Shown here: in pieces, positions 47,751-60,935 of the stretch
How the letters are laid out: each line of letters opens with the position of its first letter
How positions within the stretch are numbered: the first letter of the stretch is position 1
Assembly (NCBI RefSeq): GCF_010389155.1
Contig: NC_057763.1
Location: forward strand, 42,018,645-42,082,644
Direction: 5' to 3'
DNA: 64,000 nucleotides
Origin: Erigeron canadensis
Taxonomy: Eukaryota > Streptophyta > Magnoliopsida > Asterales > Asteraceae
Translations under genes and position numbers: made by a program
Notes under the pieces: model-generated
What the model was told of the DNA's origin: nothing
The model's input: the letters and a program-made list of their open reading frames with translations, nothing else
The model's database searches: none

Positions 47751-50329
47751 TTTGTTTACAATTATCAAACTCACTGTTAATAAAGATCAATCAGATGGCT
47801 TTATTTTTTGAAAACAGTTTAATCTCATCGGTCACTATTTACGTTAACCAAATTCTTTCCCATTTTTCAACTATCCAAAGTTTTTTTATAAATAATAATT
47901 ATTGCTTCCCCAAATAAATTACAAACAGTAGAAATAAGTTGAATAATTTTTTATATAATCAAATCCCTGTAGGGTTGAAACTGAGTTTAAATGGGGATTC
48001 AGAAACGACTCACAAACAACCCTAATATCTTTACAAACACCTGCAACAGCGATTTGTAAAGAAGCAAGGTTAGTTATCCTATTCAAATTTTTTTGCTTTA
48101 TGGTAGTTTTATTATTCTTGTGCTCTTAGTAATGGATTTTATTGGCCTTTTATAAATTTTTCTATTTCAGTTATATATTTGGATTCAGGGATTTTGTGGA
48201 ATAGTGATGGATTTTGATAGTAAATGGAATCCTTTTCAATTTATATTGGCCTTCATGTGTTAATAATAGTTCGTATTCAATTTATATTTTCGGTTTATAA
48301 CACATTGTTACTAATGAATCCTTTTTTCATTTATACTACTGAATGTGTTTTTCGTTTACGAATCTTTGTTACTAATGAATCTTTTTTCCGTTTATGATTT
48401 AGAACTTTTCGTTTATAAGAAATTAGGATCTTGATTCTATAGGGTGTTCTTACTAATGAGTCTCTTTCGTTTATACTTTGTGTGTGCAAAAAATTTGTTC
48501 AGTTGGCTTCTTTTCATTTATAAGTTACTACTTACTACATTATAATGCTCGGTTTATTCGTAAAGTTGATCCTCCAAATTTAATCTTTAGGTAGAAGCAT
48601 ATTAATCTTTATTTTGGTGACATATATGGTGATTTATTATTTCATTAGTTGATCAACCCTTAAGCAATGATTAAGGAGTCTAATGATGAATTTAATTAGT
48701 TGTAGATGTTTGTTTTTGTTATGTGACGTGAGTTTTTATCCCGATTATGTTTCTGTGATATAAGTCTAATGTGAGTTTTCACTCCCCCTGTGAATTATAT
48801 TCTTCTTATTGAAGTTATAATTGCAAATTATAGTCATTCATGAAAATTGAGTTTATATATATGTGTGTACGTAATGATACATAAGTTTTTTTGACTAACA
48901 TATTTTCAACTCATAAGGTTTCAATCATTATAACTCAAGTATGTTATCGATCATCAAACCGGTTTGAACAATTCGTATAATATGCATATACTAATGTCCC
49001 TAAATTTATCTATAGGTGTCACCAATTTACAGACTCCAAGAAATTCAATGAATGATCATTTACAAACCAAAGGATTTAATCCACTCTTTTTTATTTACGA
49101 TAATGTAGTTTTTTTCCTCTTAATGTATTAAATAAATGAGTGTGACAAGATGACGGAACAAGAATGCTAAGTGTCCTAGCTCCACTTACTATTCCCAAAT
49201 AGATCAACGTCACTAAGCTGAATCTACTATAGACCAATCATTTTCCCAACATCATCATGGCATAAGCAATATGCAATTTTTAGACATCAGTACAATTCTA
49301 TCAACTAATGTTTTTTTCACCATAACCAGATTGAGTACCAGGATGAAAAGGTATGTCATAAAATGACTTTTTTTCTTATTGTATAGTGTTAGCTACTTAA
49401 CTTTGTATGTTCATGTTGTAGTTATACGAATTGCTAGCAAGTAGGGTGCTTTAAATAAAAAATAAATGGAATTATCGTTTGGTATTGGGGAATGTTGGTG
49501 CTTAAAACTGGGGATGAGAGTCTAGGAAAGTTTCAATTTCCACATTAGGCCTCGAATTAAAACTAGAATGTGGCAAGTAGAAGCACTGGATTGTCTTTTC
49601 CTAAATATGCGCAGAAGTTATATACAAAATATACATCATGTTGTATATATCAGTTATATATTAGTAATAGTCAACTATGTTGTATACTATCTTCTTTTCT
49701 ATGCTAAATTGGTCACTTAGTTCTTCTACTTACATATGTTTGCTGGATGTGTAAAGGCCCGGTGCTTAGCAAATGCAAGCGGTCCAATTGAGCAAGACAC
49801 ATATATTATGTGGGATACCATTTATTGCTAAACTTATAGGGAGTCTTTAGTCCGTATCCAATATATATTGCAAGTATACTTCATTATAATCTGTAGGTAT
49901 ATTATTAGTTGAAAATATATTTGATTTATGCAAGTCGGCAAGCTGTTATAATCTGTAGTTAATATATAATATAGATTTACGAAATCAATCAAACTTGGTT
50001 AAACATTTGTTTCCGACATTTCAATTTACCGTAATTAAACTAAAATTTTATAGTTTTTATTTAGTTTGTTATTAAGTTTTTTTTCACTGTATAAATTATT
50101 AACTAAGACAACTTATAATTTTTTGGCACTAACTATATGAGTTAGTTTTTTTTTGTTATAGTTGTTTTCATACTTTTGTATATATTTCTATCTTTTTATT
50201 ATTAATGGAAATTATTTGCGTTTAGATGGCCTATTGATATTATTGCATAGGATCTCTAAAATTCATGGGATGAGGCATTTTCTCCTCAGAAACTGGAGAC
50301 TTATGAACTAAGCAGTTAAGGACCAAAAT

Positions 50330-50810
50330 TTCGGTGTTTCGGTCAAGGACTGATATTTGAAATATCGGTTATTTCAGTGGTATATCGGTAATCGTAATAT
50401 TATGAAAAATGTTATATAAAATTATATATATACCAAAAAGATTGCAATTATACACACAAACAGCAAGTATATTAAGTTATTACTCAATCTAAATATCAAA
50501 ATCAAGCTTAAAAGTGTCAATATTTGATAGAATAGTGTTAATACTTCAAAATTTTAGTGTTTCTTATGTTGTTTTTTAGTTTGGACAAAAATAATTTAAT
50601 TAAAAAAAAATCTGAAAAACTGGTATACCACCGAAATTTGGACCAAAATTTGACCGATTTCGGTGAGATTTCGGTAAATTTCACCGAAAATCTCGGTACC
50701 GAAATTGTAGACAAAAATCTATACCGGTATACCAGTGGAGGACTGAAAACCGAAATACCACCGGTATACCACTGGTATACCACCGAAATCGACTACATAG
50801 CTTATGAACC
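50330..50810. repeat. CGGT-rich inverted-repeat element
   Basis: The left part contains TTTCGGTGTTTCGGTCAAGG and GGTTATTTCAGTGGTATATC. The right part, on the opposite strand, contains ATTTCGGTGGTATACCAGTG and GGTATTTCGGTTTTCAGTCC. The ends are thus imperfectly inverted and the subterminal regions are full of TTTCGGT words. Probably a MITE nested in the Helitron. Confidence 0.45.
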
Positions 50811-52606
50811 AAAATGTCAGTGCAACGCACGGCTATCCCTTTATTGGCAGGTCAGGTTGTTAAATTTTGTAGTCTTAGTTGATAAACTAATTGTTTTGCT
50901 GAGCAGAATACAAAAAATAGGTTTTAAGACCTGTTCTGAACCAAAACCTATGGACCATAGCTTATCCCCTGCCCCGACATGACCCTGTTATGATCTTTAG
51001 TTATTAGTCGCGTGACAACTTACGGGTGGCCTTATTTTGAAAGTTTAGTCTTCTGATATCCATAACGGCCTATGCATAACAAGATTATCTATTAATACCA
51101 TGATGCACTCATGTTCATTTTATGTCTAAATACTATGCATTTCTAGATTACAGTTTTCCTTTTGCATTTCAAGACTATCGCAACCATGTTTTACCTATTA
51201 AATTATTCAAAGATGTTTGGACCTAAAAGTAATTCTATGATGGCTAATAGAGATAAGAGTTTGGACAACCCACATGTATATGCTATGGGCAATGTTGTCT
51301 ACAGTGATATCTCATAAGATGAGAATTTAGTGCTTAGTTTTGATTATTTTAAAAATAATTGACAAAAAATTGGTAAATATAAGGTTTATAAGTTATTTAA
51401 CTTCACTATTTGAGCTTATTTTTTGGTTTTGGAATACTTCTGTTACTTATGATCCTGTTTGTCTTTCTGTTATTAATGTTAGGAAGAAATCGCAAATGAT
51501 GATAATAGTGTAATCACAATTACAGAAAGGGCAACAACTGCTACACTTATAGGTACGGATTGGCCTACTCCTATTTTCTCATTCGCACTTTACATTTATA
51601 TTAATCCTGTTAACCGAATAATTAATTTTTTGAGTTCTCTTACATATAGTGCTTATCCAAACATTGATGAAATCATGAGGTAGTAAAGATGTACCTGTGA
51701 TCATTGATATTGTTGGAGTTTATGTTGCCATCTTAAGTTAAGTTAGTTATAATAAGCCTTCTATTGTTATTTCATAGCTTGCTCCAACTATTCATGGTCC
51801 TTAATTTAAATCTGTGTTAGACTGTTATAGCCAATGTGTAAGAACTTACATTGACAAATTGTCTATCATCATTTTTTAGTTCGAATCAATTATGCAATTT
51901 TTTACTTCAAGATTTAATACTTTTAGTATTGTGGACTTTTTTTATTGTTTAATCTATATTGATTTTTATTTAATTTATATACTCTTTATATAAGATTGTT
52001 TTATTATATTTCATTTACATGAAATCAGTTAGAAAGCAAACTAAGACCCAATAAAAGTATATGCCGTATCGCGTGACTTCATTTTTGCTAGCCTCCAAAG
52101 GGAACTTCATGTGTTAGTGTGTTACGTCTATTCGTTTTAGTGCTACCTTTTATTTACTATTAAATCATATACTAACTCTATTATTACATTATTTGACAGG
52201 ATTTTACGTCCGTCATGAGTGATACTTTAAGCACCGCCAAAAGTCCTCATGGTAATCAATTCAAGTAAAACCGAAGATGATCTTGAATCTATAAATGTTT
52301 ACTCAAGAAGTTGCAAAGGCGGCTACTTTGTATTTATAAAAAAAGTGAGTAGTATATGGTGACGAGGAGTAATAAGTTGTGATTGAGTACTTGGTTTATT
52401 CAATAATTATATGTAATCCATTTAGAATTGGTTTTTTTTAGCCTCGATTTTGATGTTATGTTTTAATATCCGATATTTTATTGGTGTTGATGCTTTTTGA
52501 TAATTACTTCATGTAGTTGGATTGAATGTTTTCTTTGTTGCATTCCATTTACTATGAATCACATAGAGGATTAAATAGCCCGGTGCAACGCACGAGTTTT
52601 ACCTAG

Positions 52607-53498
52607 TTTACTAATATAATGTTCACATAAAATTGTAATTGTTAATTCGAAAAATAATATCCCAAAACTAAACTATATATATATACTAAGCTAATTCACC
52701 AAGAGTTTTTTTCTTTCGACGTACACACTAAACTATATGCACTAGCTATAAAGGAATCATGTTGATTGGAAAAAAAATCGCAAGGCTAAATTTTATTATA
52801 AATATATAAGTGGCATGTTGTAACAGATTGTAAAAAAATCATGTTCCTGTAATACTACAACTTTAAAAAATAAAATGGAATTTCTATTAACAAAATTAGT
52901 AAATAAACTAAAAAAGAATTTAAATATGGTCAAATCACTATGAACGAGCCCTTCAAAGCGGAAGTATAACTTTTCGAATTCAAGACTTCCGTTTTAAAAA
53001 ATATATTTCAATTATACCCTCCTTTTAGTTTTTAATTTAAAAGAATTCACAATAATTACATAAATGCCATCATAATATTTTAGCCCTTGATTTAATAAAT
53101 TCAATGGATAGGATTGGTTCTTATCTATACTATCTTATAATAATTATTATTTTCTCTCTCATAAAAGGGTTAGATGTAAAATTACCACTTTATCTTTGAT
53201 TAATTAATTTACATCATCAATCTTTTATCTTTTAAAATATCTCCACTATATCTTTACATCAATTACTTACACCTGCCACTAACAATAGTTCGTCACCAGC
53301 ACGACCGCCGTCACCACCACCGGTCATCTTCGTGACTTAGTTTTTATTTTATCTTTTTACTATATAAATATTAATTAATATTACTATATACTTGGTATAA
53401 ATACGACTTTCCTTATCTATTCTAGGAGATTTTGTATATATATATATACAAAATCGAAATCGAAATCAAATCCCGGGTTTTTGTAGCAAGTTATCGGA
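52607..53498. other. A+T-rich flank upstream of the cystatin-like gene
   Basis: It contains a Helitron-like 5' fragment from 53124 to about 53340 and the presumed promoter. A short (TA) tract lies near 53436-53449, about 50 bp before the proposed start codon. No gene is recognised. Confidence 0.55.
53124..53340 (+). mobile_element. Helitron-like 5' fragment
   Basis: It begins TCTATACTATCTTATAATAA after an A, a typical Helitron start, and runs to a GC-richer CACGACCGCCGTCACCACC word. A similar word occurs near 26461-26510. No 3' hairpin or CTAG terminus was found, so it seems truncated. Confidence 0.4.
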
Positions 53499-56400
53499 AT
53501 GGTTCGCATGTCGAATAGGTACCGGTGCGTAATGTCTATTGATAAAGTCATAAAGATATTTGTGATTAATGATGATTTTTTTTTTCAACAGGAAGAAGCC
53601 ATACATAATAAAGAAGAAAAAGAAAAAGGAGGAGATTCCGGTGAGCATATGATTCGTATCAATAAATACATTATTTCAGCTTGTCAAATTAAGTAGAGTT
53701 GAATTTTTATTTAATTTTTGAGCTGGATCAATGTTATGAGCTGGATCGATCAGTAAGTTTTTGGTTTAATTTGTCAGGTCGAGAACACCATATATGAGTT
53801 TACACCATCCCGAACCGGAGACAAGGGACTCGGTATGAATTAATTTACATAAAAACTTAGCTAAAGTCAATGTATTTAACAGCTAAATTATCGAAGAATA
53901 TTCATCACTGGACATTTTGTTTTAGGGGAAACTCCAAGGAATTTAAAAAGGCTCTGTAAGGATGTAGTTGCTATCAAGAAGCATTTTGAAACTCGCTTGA
54001 ACAGCCAGGATTCTAATTTTTTATTCAATTCTGCTGTCGCCGTGCTTCGCCTTGTTGCTCGCTTCAACAGGGAGTCCAGGGATATGCCTTTTGACTGGAA
54101 AACGTATGTTTCAAGCCTTTATATGTGTATTTAACATTTGAAAATAATTACTTAAATTGCAATACCTTATGCTTGCGCGACATTATATTTTGAATCTATT
54201 TTGACTTTTGTTAATATAAAAGTTACTTTGTTGTACTTGTATTTTGTTGAACAGAAAGCAACTTTATAAACCGAACAAGTGGTTTGAGCGTTATTGGAGT
54301 TTGAAGTATCCTTCTCAGGATGTAAGAATTAATTTTATGCTTTTATACTTACTGTTTCAATCGTTAACATGTACTAAACTGGCGAAGCTAAAGTTTTATA
54401 TAATTGTGGGCATGGCTGTTTTTCTTCCAACTGTTTTTTTTTTTAAACCGAGGGGCGAGGGTAAATGCTAAAAGTTTATGGGAAACCATTACGTGCATCT
54501 AATAAATATTTGGAGTATGCTGTTATTTGCTGATAAATATCATTCTATTGGGTTTTTATTTCTTTCTTGTAATCGAGTATGTAAGTTTGCTTTCTATATT
54601 GGTCTTGTCATCCCAATGTGATTCTTGATGGTTTTGATTGGATTTCCCAGGGGAATAGCGTAACCTGGAGTGAGGCCTTGAAGGGAAATGGTACACATAT
54701 CAAAACAAAGAATGACGTGTGTGTTACAAAAGAAGTCGGGATGGTAGAGCCAATCGAGGACCCAAATTGTCTTACACTTTGTGGTCTCAGAAGACATTTA
54801 GCACGAGCTACTCCCAGCCGCTCGACTGATCCACTCCTGGTGAACGGTCTTGGTATGCTTGTCCATTCTTTTTGCCATATTTTTTTAAATTGATGTTATA
54901 AAATTACAACAAATTTATTTATGCATTTTTACGCTCAACTGTACATTACTTATTTTTAGCTATACCACCTCGTGATAGCTAGATTTCATATTCACTATTT
55001 GGAATATTTTTTATATATAAAAAGTAATCGCTCTAAAATCTTGTCATACTTGAAGTTTATATTCGCCAATATAATAAAAGGATTTACCAACTTCTCACAA
55101 TTTCTCATTCAACTATCGATAGTTAATAGTTTGTTCAATGTGCGTGTGTGTGTTTGTTCACGTATGAGTTAATCACATGGATGATAACTTGGTAACTTTT
55201 TTCTTTTAGGATGGGTACCACATTTGCTTGATGCAAATAAGAACTGTGCTGAAACCTGCGATCTTCCCTTGAATGGAGAGGAGAAGAAAATATGGCAGAA
55301 GTTCAAAAAATTCGATAAGAGGACTGTATCTGCATGATAATCATCTTATTTTTTTAATCTCCATGTTCATACTTATGTTGCATACACACATGGTGTGTTA
55401 TTTATTAATTATATATTTCATGTGTTTGGCAGCCTGAAGTAATAAACTTTAATTCTATCGAGGAAGGAAAAAGGTCAATTGAACTTGATCATCCCATTGT
55501 TGGTCTTGTTGGTAACTTTGCTGTTGCTGCCTTCAACGAGGCCTGTCAAATGGTATGGTTCCGTTTCACCTGCATTGGAATTTTGTCTTTCCGTACTCTT
55601 TAATGTTCAATGTTTTAAATATAAACAACTTTATGGTGTTAGCATGTTAAGAAGGACGTACACAACAACCTCCATGATTTTGAAATTTTGGAGTGCAAAT
55701 ACCTGAAAATTGCAAAGGCTTATTACTTCTACATGACCATAGAGGCCATTGAGGAAGGGAATCTTGGCGTCTACGAGACTAAAGTTGTGTGCAATAATGA
55801 CGGCAGGAGAACTTTGAGCAAGTTTCTTCTTACCAATCGTACACCAGCTGGTATGTGACTATTTGGAGTATCTCATGTCTTTATTTATTCATCAATTTGT
55901 GATAAGAACCAACAATCTATTTTATATTCATGTTTGTGATGGAGTATCTCGTGTGGTTTATTTGCCTAGTGCGCGAACTACTAGGTAGCCAATCTTAGAC
56001 CAATTTTAGATGAATGCATAATTTTAAAATTTGAAGGTTCGGTAAAAGAAAGGCTATTAAGAGCAATGAAGGTGAGGCCCAACATATCTTTTGAGGGGAT
56101 CTATGAAAGTGATCAAAGAATTGTATTCTGATATCAGTAACATCCATTTGTACATGCAAAAAACCCTAGTTTTTTTATAGGTGCAAAACCCAATTTGTAG
56201 AGAAACTTTATGGGCTCATTGATCTATATATAAGGAATAGTTTCTTCTAGAAGGTAGTATACGTTATAGGTATTGCTTAGCCATATTATAAGGATATGCA
56301 CCCATTGTGCAGACTAGGTCGACCTTAATATGAATCTAACACGTTACTCATCAAGGCTCTAAGTCAAAGTTATCTGGTGGGTCCTGGTCGTGGTTTTAGT

Positions 56401-58855
56401 CTTTATATTTTATGTGTATCTTTCCTTAATGCCGTACCTCTGTTTAACATTCAATATCTATACCATGCTCTTTTCCGATCCTGTACTCAGGGATTTTCTC
56501 TTTTTCAATATACGATGCAAGCATGCGTGTTTTATACTTCTGAGAGATTTAGTGCCTTTTTTTTGTCCTTCCTTAGCTACCGATCATTCTGAAGCGACCA
56601 GATGGCTCTTTGTGTTTTTTATGATCTCTAATCTGTGGTCGTGGTTTAAATATCTGCCATTCAGTTGACTAAAGCTTATTATTTTTGCCCCAAATCTGGA
56701 TATATAAATGTGTAAACATATGAGGTGTACGACCTGACTGGGGTATCTCCGTTGACGTTTCCGATCTTTACCCTGGCCACCCCCCAAGATGTGTTATCTA
56801 AGTAGGGTTCGAGCCTAGAACCTTCTGTGAGGAACTCAGGCACCTAACCTCTAGGCCACATTGGTGGTAGTTAACCTCAATATATCTACTCTTAAAAACA
56901 TTTTTTAATTACTTTTTTAATTTTATTGTTTTTTAACAATCTGTGAGCGTGCGCGCACACACACACACACACACACATATACATAGGATATTAATGCAAA
57001 ATCTCTAGAAAGTTTTTTCAGAACCTGCCATTTATATATAGATATAAATGCAAAATTCTCTAGGCCACCTTGATGGTAGTTAACCTCCTGAAATATCCTT
57101 TTAAAAATCCTCCTAAATACAACATCAAGCTACGTAAGATCAATGCATGATTTGAAGAAAGAGAGTGGATTACACATGTCAAGTTTTATGGAAGCAGGAG
57201 GAAGTCTAGGAGGAAATATCATTTTCCACAAGCCAATTCAACCTGTTTTGCTCCATTATCCAACCTGCCTTACCTGCCATTTTACTACCTCTGTTAATTC
57301 TCATACCCTAGCATTTTGGTTTGCTTGTGGTCATATATGCCGGCACTATTTGCATCCCTCAGTTTTCTTGCAGATTAATTTAGAATACAGCTTCATTTTC
57401 TTTTTTACTCTTATTTTTTTTGGTCTTCTCTACCTTGATTACCTATCTTTCATGTAGGTACGAAAGCAATGGCTATATCCTTCTTTTCTTGCGTGAGATC
57501 CATATGCAAAAGTTTGGACGGTTAGTTTTGCATTCTCTTTACCAACTTCTTGTGGATAACCAGAAAAAGTTACTTCGCTTCGTTTTGTTACCAAACTTGT
57601 ACACATACTTATTAAGGCTCATATTGCATGCATAACATTCCTTGCATGAGCTAGACTTGGTGTTGTTTTCCATTTAGTATTAGGGCTCTTAGATTGTATT
57701 ATTAACAATCGGGATCGTGTGCAGGTATCGTGACACCCAAAGTAGACAGGATGCATGCAATACACAGATATCTAACAGGTTTTTATTCTCCCTTTAATGC
57801 GTTTTAGACGTGAAATTGAAATCCCACCCTCTAAACCACTTGTACTGATTGTGCATGACAAAGCACACAGACAGAATGAAACTTGAATTTTGATGTTTTA
57901 ATGCTACATTAGATTAGATGCACGTCTCAGGCTTGTGAAATGCCTTCTTTTTTAGAGGCATGGCTGGTTCTGTCATGATTTTTATCTTCTCGTCAAGGCA
58001 CCCTCTCAAATTGCGGTTTTATATTTTTTTAATAAACATTTTTGGATGCACAGGACCTAACGCAGCGATCGCTGAGGCGACACGCCTACTAATGCTTAAA
58101 GATGCCACTTTGAGAGGTTAGTAATTAATGTGTTCATACTCCTGCTCCATTTCTAAGGAAAAGTTTGACTAGTTTGTTACTTTTCAAATTGTAAAAATCA
58201 TGATCTTGTCAATTGCAATTGCTTACATATTAGGTCTTCGCCAAGTGATTTCTCTGGGCCTTCCACTGCTCTTTCCACAAGAGTGCATTCGCACGACTAA
58301 TCCAGGTTAACCTAAATGTTGACAGAATTTTACATTAGCGTCTCTTTCATTTTTTTTATACATGGTACATTGAGGCCCAATCTCAACCCATTAACTTGTT
58401 ATTGGGTTGATTTCATGTATAACTATAAATCAGTCAATTAGTTTACCATGGCGCACATATCAAATGCGTTGAATAGGTCAAAATTTCCCAACTCGTCATC
58501 AGAAATTTGTATTTTTTCCGTGCTGATGTAATTTTTGTAATCTTTTTTGATATATTAACTGTTTATAATATAATATATTATATTTTGCTTATTATGCTTA
58601 TAATATGGACAATAGGGGTTTGCGGGTCAACTCAACAAGTTTTACCTGTTTTACTTGACCATGTGCTTATATGTTCTTCAGCTGTCCATTTTGATGCTAT
58701 ATGCTCATAATAGTTTTTTTTTATATTTTCCTGTAGATGGTTGGTCTAATCCTGATGATAACTTTAGCCAGATGGTCCGTAGAGCCAAGGGTACCCCTTG
58801 TAGGGGTTACGACTATGACAACCCCACTTTGCATTGGCAGGTTAGTTATTTATGA
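53499..58855 (+). CDS. unknown 13-exon protein with a cystatin-like segment
   Basis: Thirteen GT..AG-bounded exons keep one frame of 436 codons: 53499-53518, 53592-53640, 53778-53832, 53926-54103, 54255-54321, 54651-54852, 55210-55325, 55433-55552, 55643-55850, 57725-57778, 58054-58116, 58234-58305, 58737-58840. Reading past the last donor adds four residues to a stop at 58855; the true 3' end is not settled. A Lys-rich start (KKKKKKEE) is followed by an unrecognised region (YEFTPSRTGDKG, WFERYWSLKYP, LCGLRRHLARATPS). Residues about 230-320 resemble a plant cystatin-like fold: an HPIVGLVGNFAVAAFNE helix, then strands AKAYYFYMTIEAIEEG and VYETKVVC. The usual QxVxG inhibitor loop is not evident (KIAKAY in its place), so protease inhibition is doubtful. 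The C-terminal part (GLRQVISLGLPLLFP, NPDGWSNPDDNFSQMV) is also unrecognised. Intron 9 (1.9 kb) carries a SINE. Confidence 0.7.
56690..56872 (-). mobile_element. tRNA-derived SINE in intron 9 of the cystatin-like gene
   Basis: On the minus strand TGGCCTAGAGGTTAGG (A-box-like) is followed by GGCTCGAACCC (56805-56815, B-box-like). The body contains GGGGGTGGCCAGGGTAAAG. A second partial head occurs near 57060. The element is antisense to the gene. Confidence 0.6.
56957..56977. repeat. (CA)n microsatellite
   Basis: A CA dinucleotide run preceded by GCGCG lies in intron 9 of the cystatin-like gene. Confidence 0.8.
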
Positions 58856-60764
58856 TGGTGAATATATGAATTGGGTGTGTTCATAATAAATTATGATTTA
58901 TTTAGTATGTGATGAAATGGGTTGATTCTGGTTGAGGTCAAATTGATCTTCTTTGGAAGATCTTATCAAGTGGATTTGCCTTTTGGGTCAAAAGGTCATC
59001 TTACTAAATATGTCAAATAGTAAAAACCTTTTGAATTGTATACAAAACTAAACTGTATTACTGTATATCATCAAAGTTATGTTGTATCTCGATATTTCTG
59101 TTATATCCATATTAGCCATCTTACACCATTTTTTGATTGGGCCAACATATCTTATATTATGTGTTCGCTGACTTCCTGTAATTTATTTCAATGGCATTAG
59201 GTTTTTCAGTCGCATTGATATGATGGCTAGGATTAAAGGGACTAAAAAGATCCAAATGCTTCATTGAACAGAAAAAGGGTCAAAGCAACTATGTGAAGTG
59301 ATACACTTACTCTTGGAATTTCAAGAGCCAAAGTTCCCTCACCAGTCACCACCACTACTTTAATTTTTACCTTCAATTTATTGTGATCAGGAGATTCTCA
59401 AATCTTTATCTTATGCTACAAGTATCATTATGGTAGGTTGGGTGTAGCCACTAATTTATTTATTCGCCCATGTCATTTTATGGTGTTGATGCGATAAAGC
59501 AAAGGTGCTGATTTAGTGAAGAGACTATATATAACTTGTTAGAGCAGTTTTCAAAGCATCTGTAACATATATGTATCTAGTTCGCTTTTGTCAGATTACT
59601 AAATTATGTACATAAAAGCTCGGGAATTCAATTTTTAAAGTTAAGATATGTTTTGGATGTTTATGGAAATCGGGTTCAGGATTTAGATGCATCATGGTCC
59701 AAATTATTGATCTTGAATTGCTAATGTTTTAGTCCTCAAGGGTAGCGTGTGAACATGATTTCATTTTTGATGTTGCGAAACTTCAGACTATAATTAATTG
59801 AGTGTTAACTTCTATGACAATCATGATTTTTTTGTGTATGTCGTTACCAACATGCTGGATTAAGTATAGTTTTGGTCTTATCTGCAGTTTATGAGAAAAG
59901 TCGGGCTATACAATTATCAAAAAGTCAGACTATACAATTATCACTTTATCAGTATTTAAGTCGAGGGTTAACTTCCATCCTAGCTTTCTGACCCATGAAG
60001 CACACTAGGGAATGTGCAGTTTTACGTTAACGCCTTTTTGGTTCTTACTTGATATGTGGATGCATAAAGAATGATGAATCAAAAGTTCAGGTTTGAGTTC
60101 TTATATATTACGCGGATGCATAAAGAATGATGAATTGAAAGTTCCGTTTTGGGCCAAGTGTTTAACCAAATTGTAATGTTTAAAAGAAGTATCTAACCTA
60201 TAAAAGTAGCTGTAAAAGTAATTACTGAGTTATCTTGGTAATCAGTTCTCAGCAAGCAATTCCTTGTCTTCATCAAACTTGCTTAATTTGATCTAAAACT
60301 CAAAACTGATTATTACGACTCCTTCAAAATAACAGGGCATCTGACCATTGGATTTTGCTGTGTTTCCCAACTTTAAAAGGTAAAAAGTGTCCTGAAGAAG
60401 GTAACCACTCAATATTCACCGAGAACACTTTTCACAGAAGTGAGGTTCTCGTTTTGTATCACTTTCTCATGTACATGTAACATTTTCCTCGATTTATAGA
60501 GCCAGATCAATATGAAAGTTATGAGTTTTAAAACTGCCCGTTACAAATAAATGGTTATGAGTTATGACTATTACAATCCATTTACTGATTTACCATGGAT
60601 GTTTTTTGATTTCACTTTTGTTCGGTTGTGTCAAAGGAATTGGTAAGCATGGTATTGTGAGTTGAAAGCTATATTTTCTGTGATCACGATTATTAATACG
60701 TGGTCCATTTATTTCTACTAGTCTTACAATACAAACAGTTTATCATATATATATATATATATAC

Positions 60765-60935
60765 GGGGAAGGGAATATGAGGCTGTTAGGCACTTAAGTT
60801 GGGTGAAAAACCCCTCACATAAAAAAAAGGTAAAAATCATGAGGGGTCATGTATTTATTTAAAATATTAAAATATTAGTATGTGAGGGGTTTTTCACCCA
60901 AGTTGGGTGCATAACAGCCTCATACTCACTTTTCC
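60765..60935. mobile_element. MITE of 171 bp inserted in a (TA)n microsatellite
   Basis: The ends GGGGAAGGGAATATGAGG and (opposite strand) GGAAAAGTGAGTATGAGG open inverted arms of more than 60 bp sharing GGCTGTTA, GTTGGGTGAAAAACCCC and TCACAT. Both flanks are (TA)n, so a Mutator-like 9-bp duplication cannot be told from the microsatellite itself. Confidence 0.8.

Larger units (their letters stand above)
47481..52606 (+). mobile_element. putative Helitron, 5.1 kb
   Basis: The 5' end TCTATATATATATAAAAG follows an A (47480). The 3' end has a hairpin-like GGTGCAACGCAC motif (52582-52593), then TTTTACCTAG, with CTAG at 52603-52606 followed by T. This is the A|TC...CTAG|T geometry of plant Helitrons. 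Inside, I find no Rep/helicase frame, so it is probably non-autonomous or has diverged or captured content. A tRNA-like SINE head lies at 47683-47750, a CGGT-rich repeat at about 50330-50810 and a second GTGCAACGCACGG word near 50820, possibly an older Helitron end. Confidence 0.55.
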
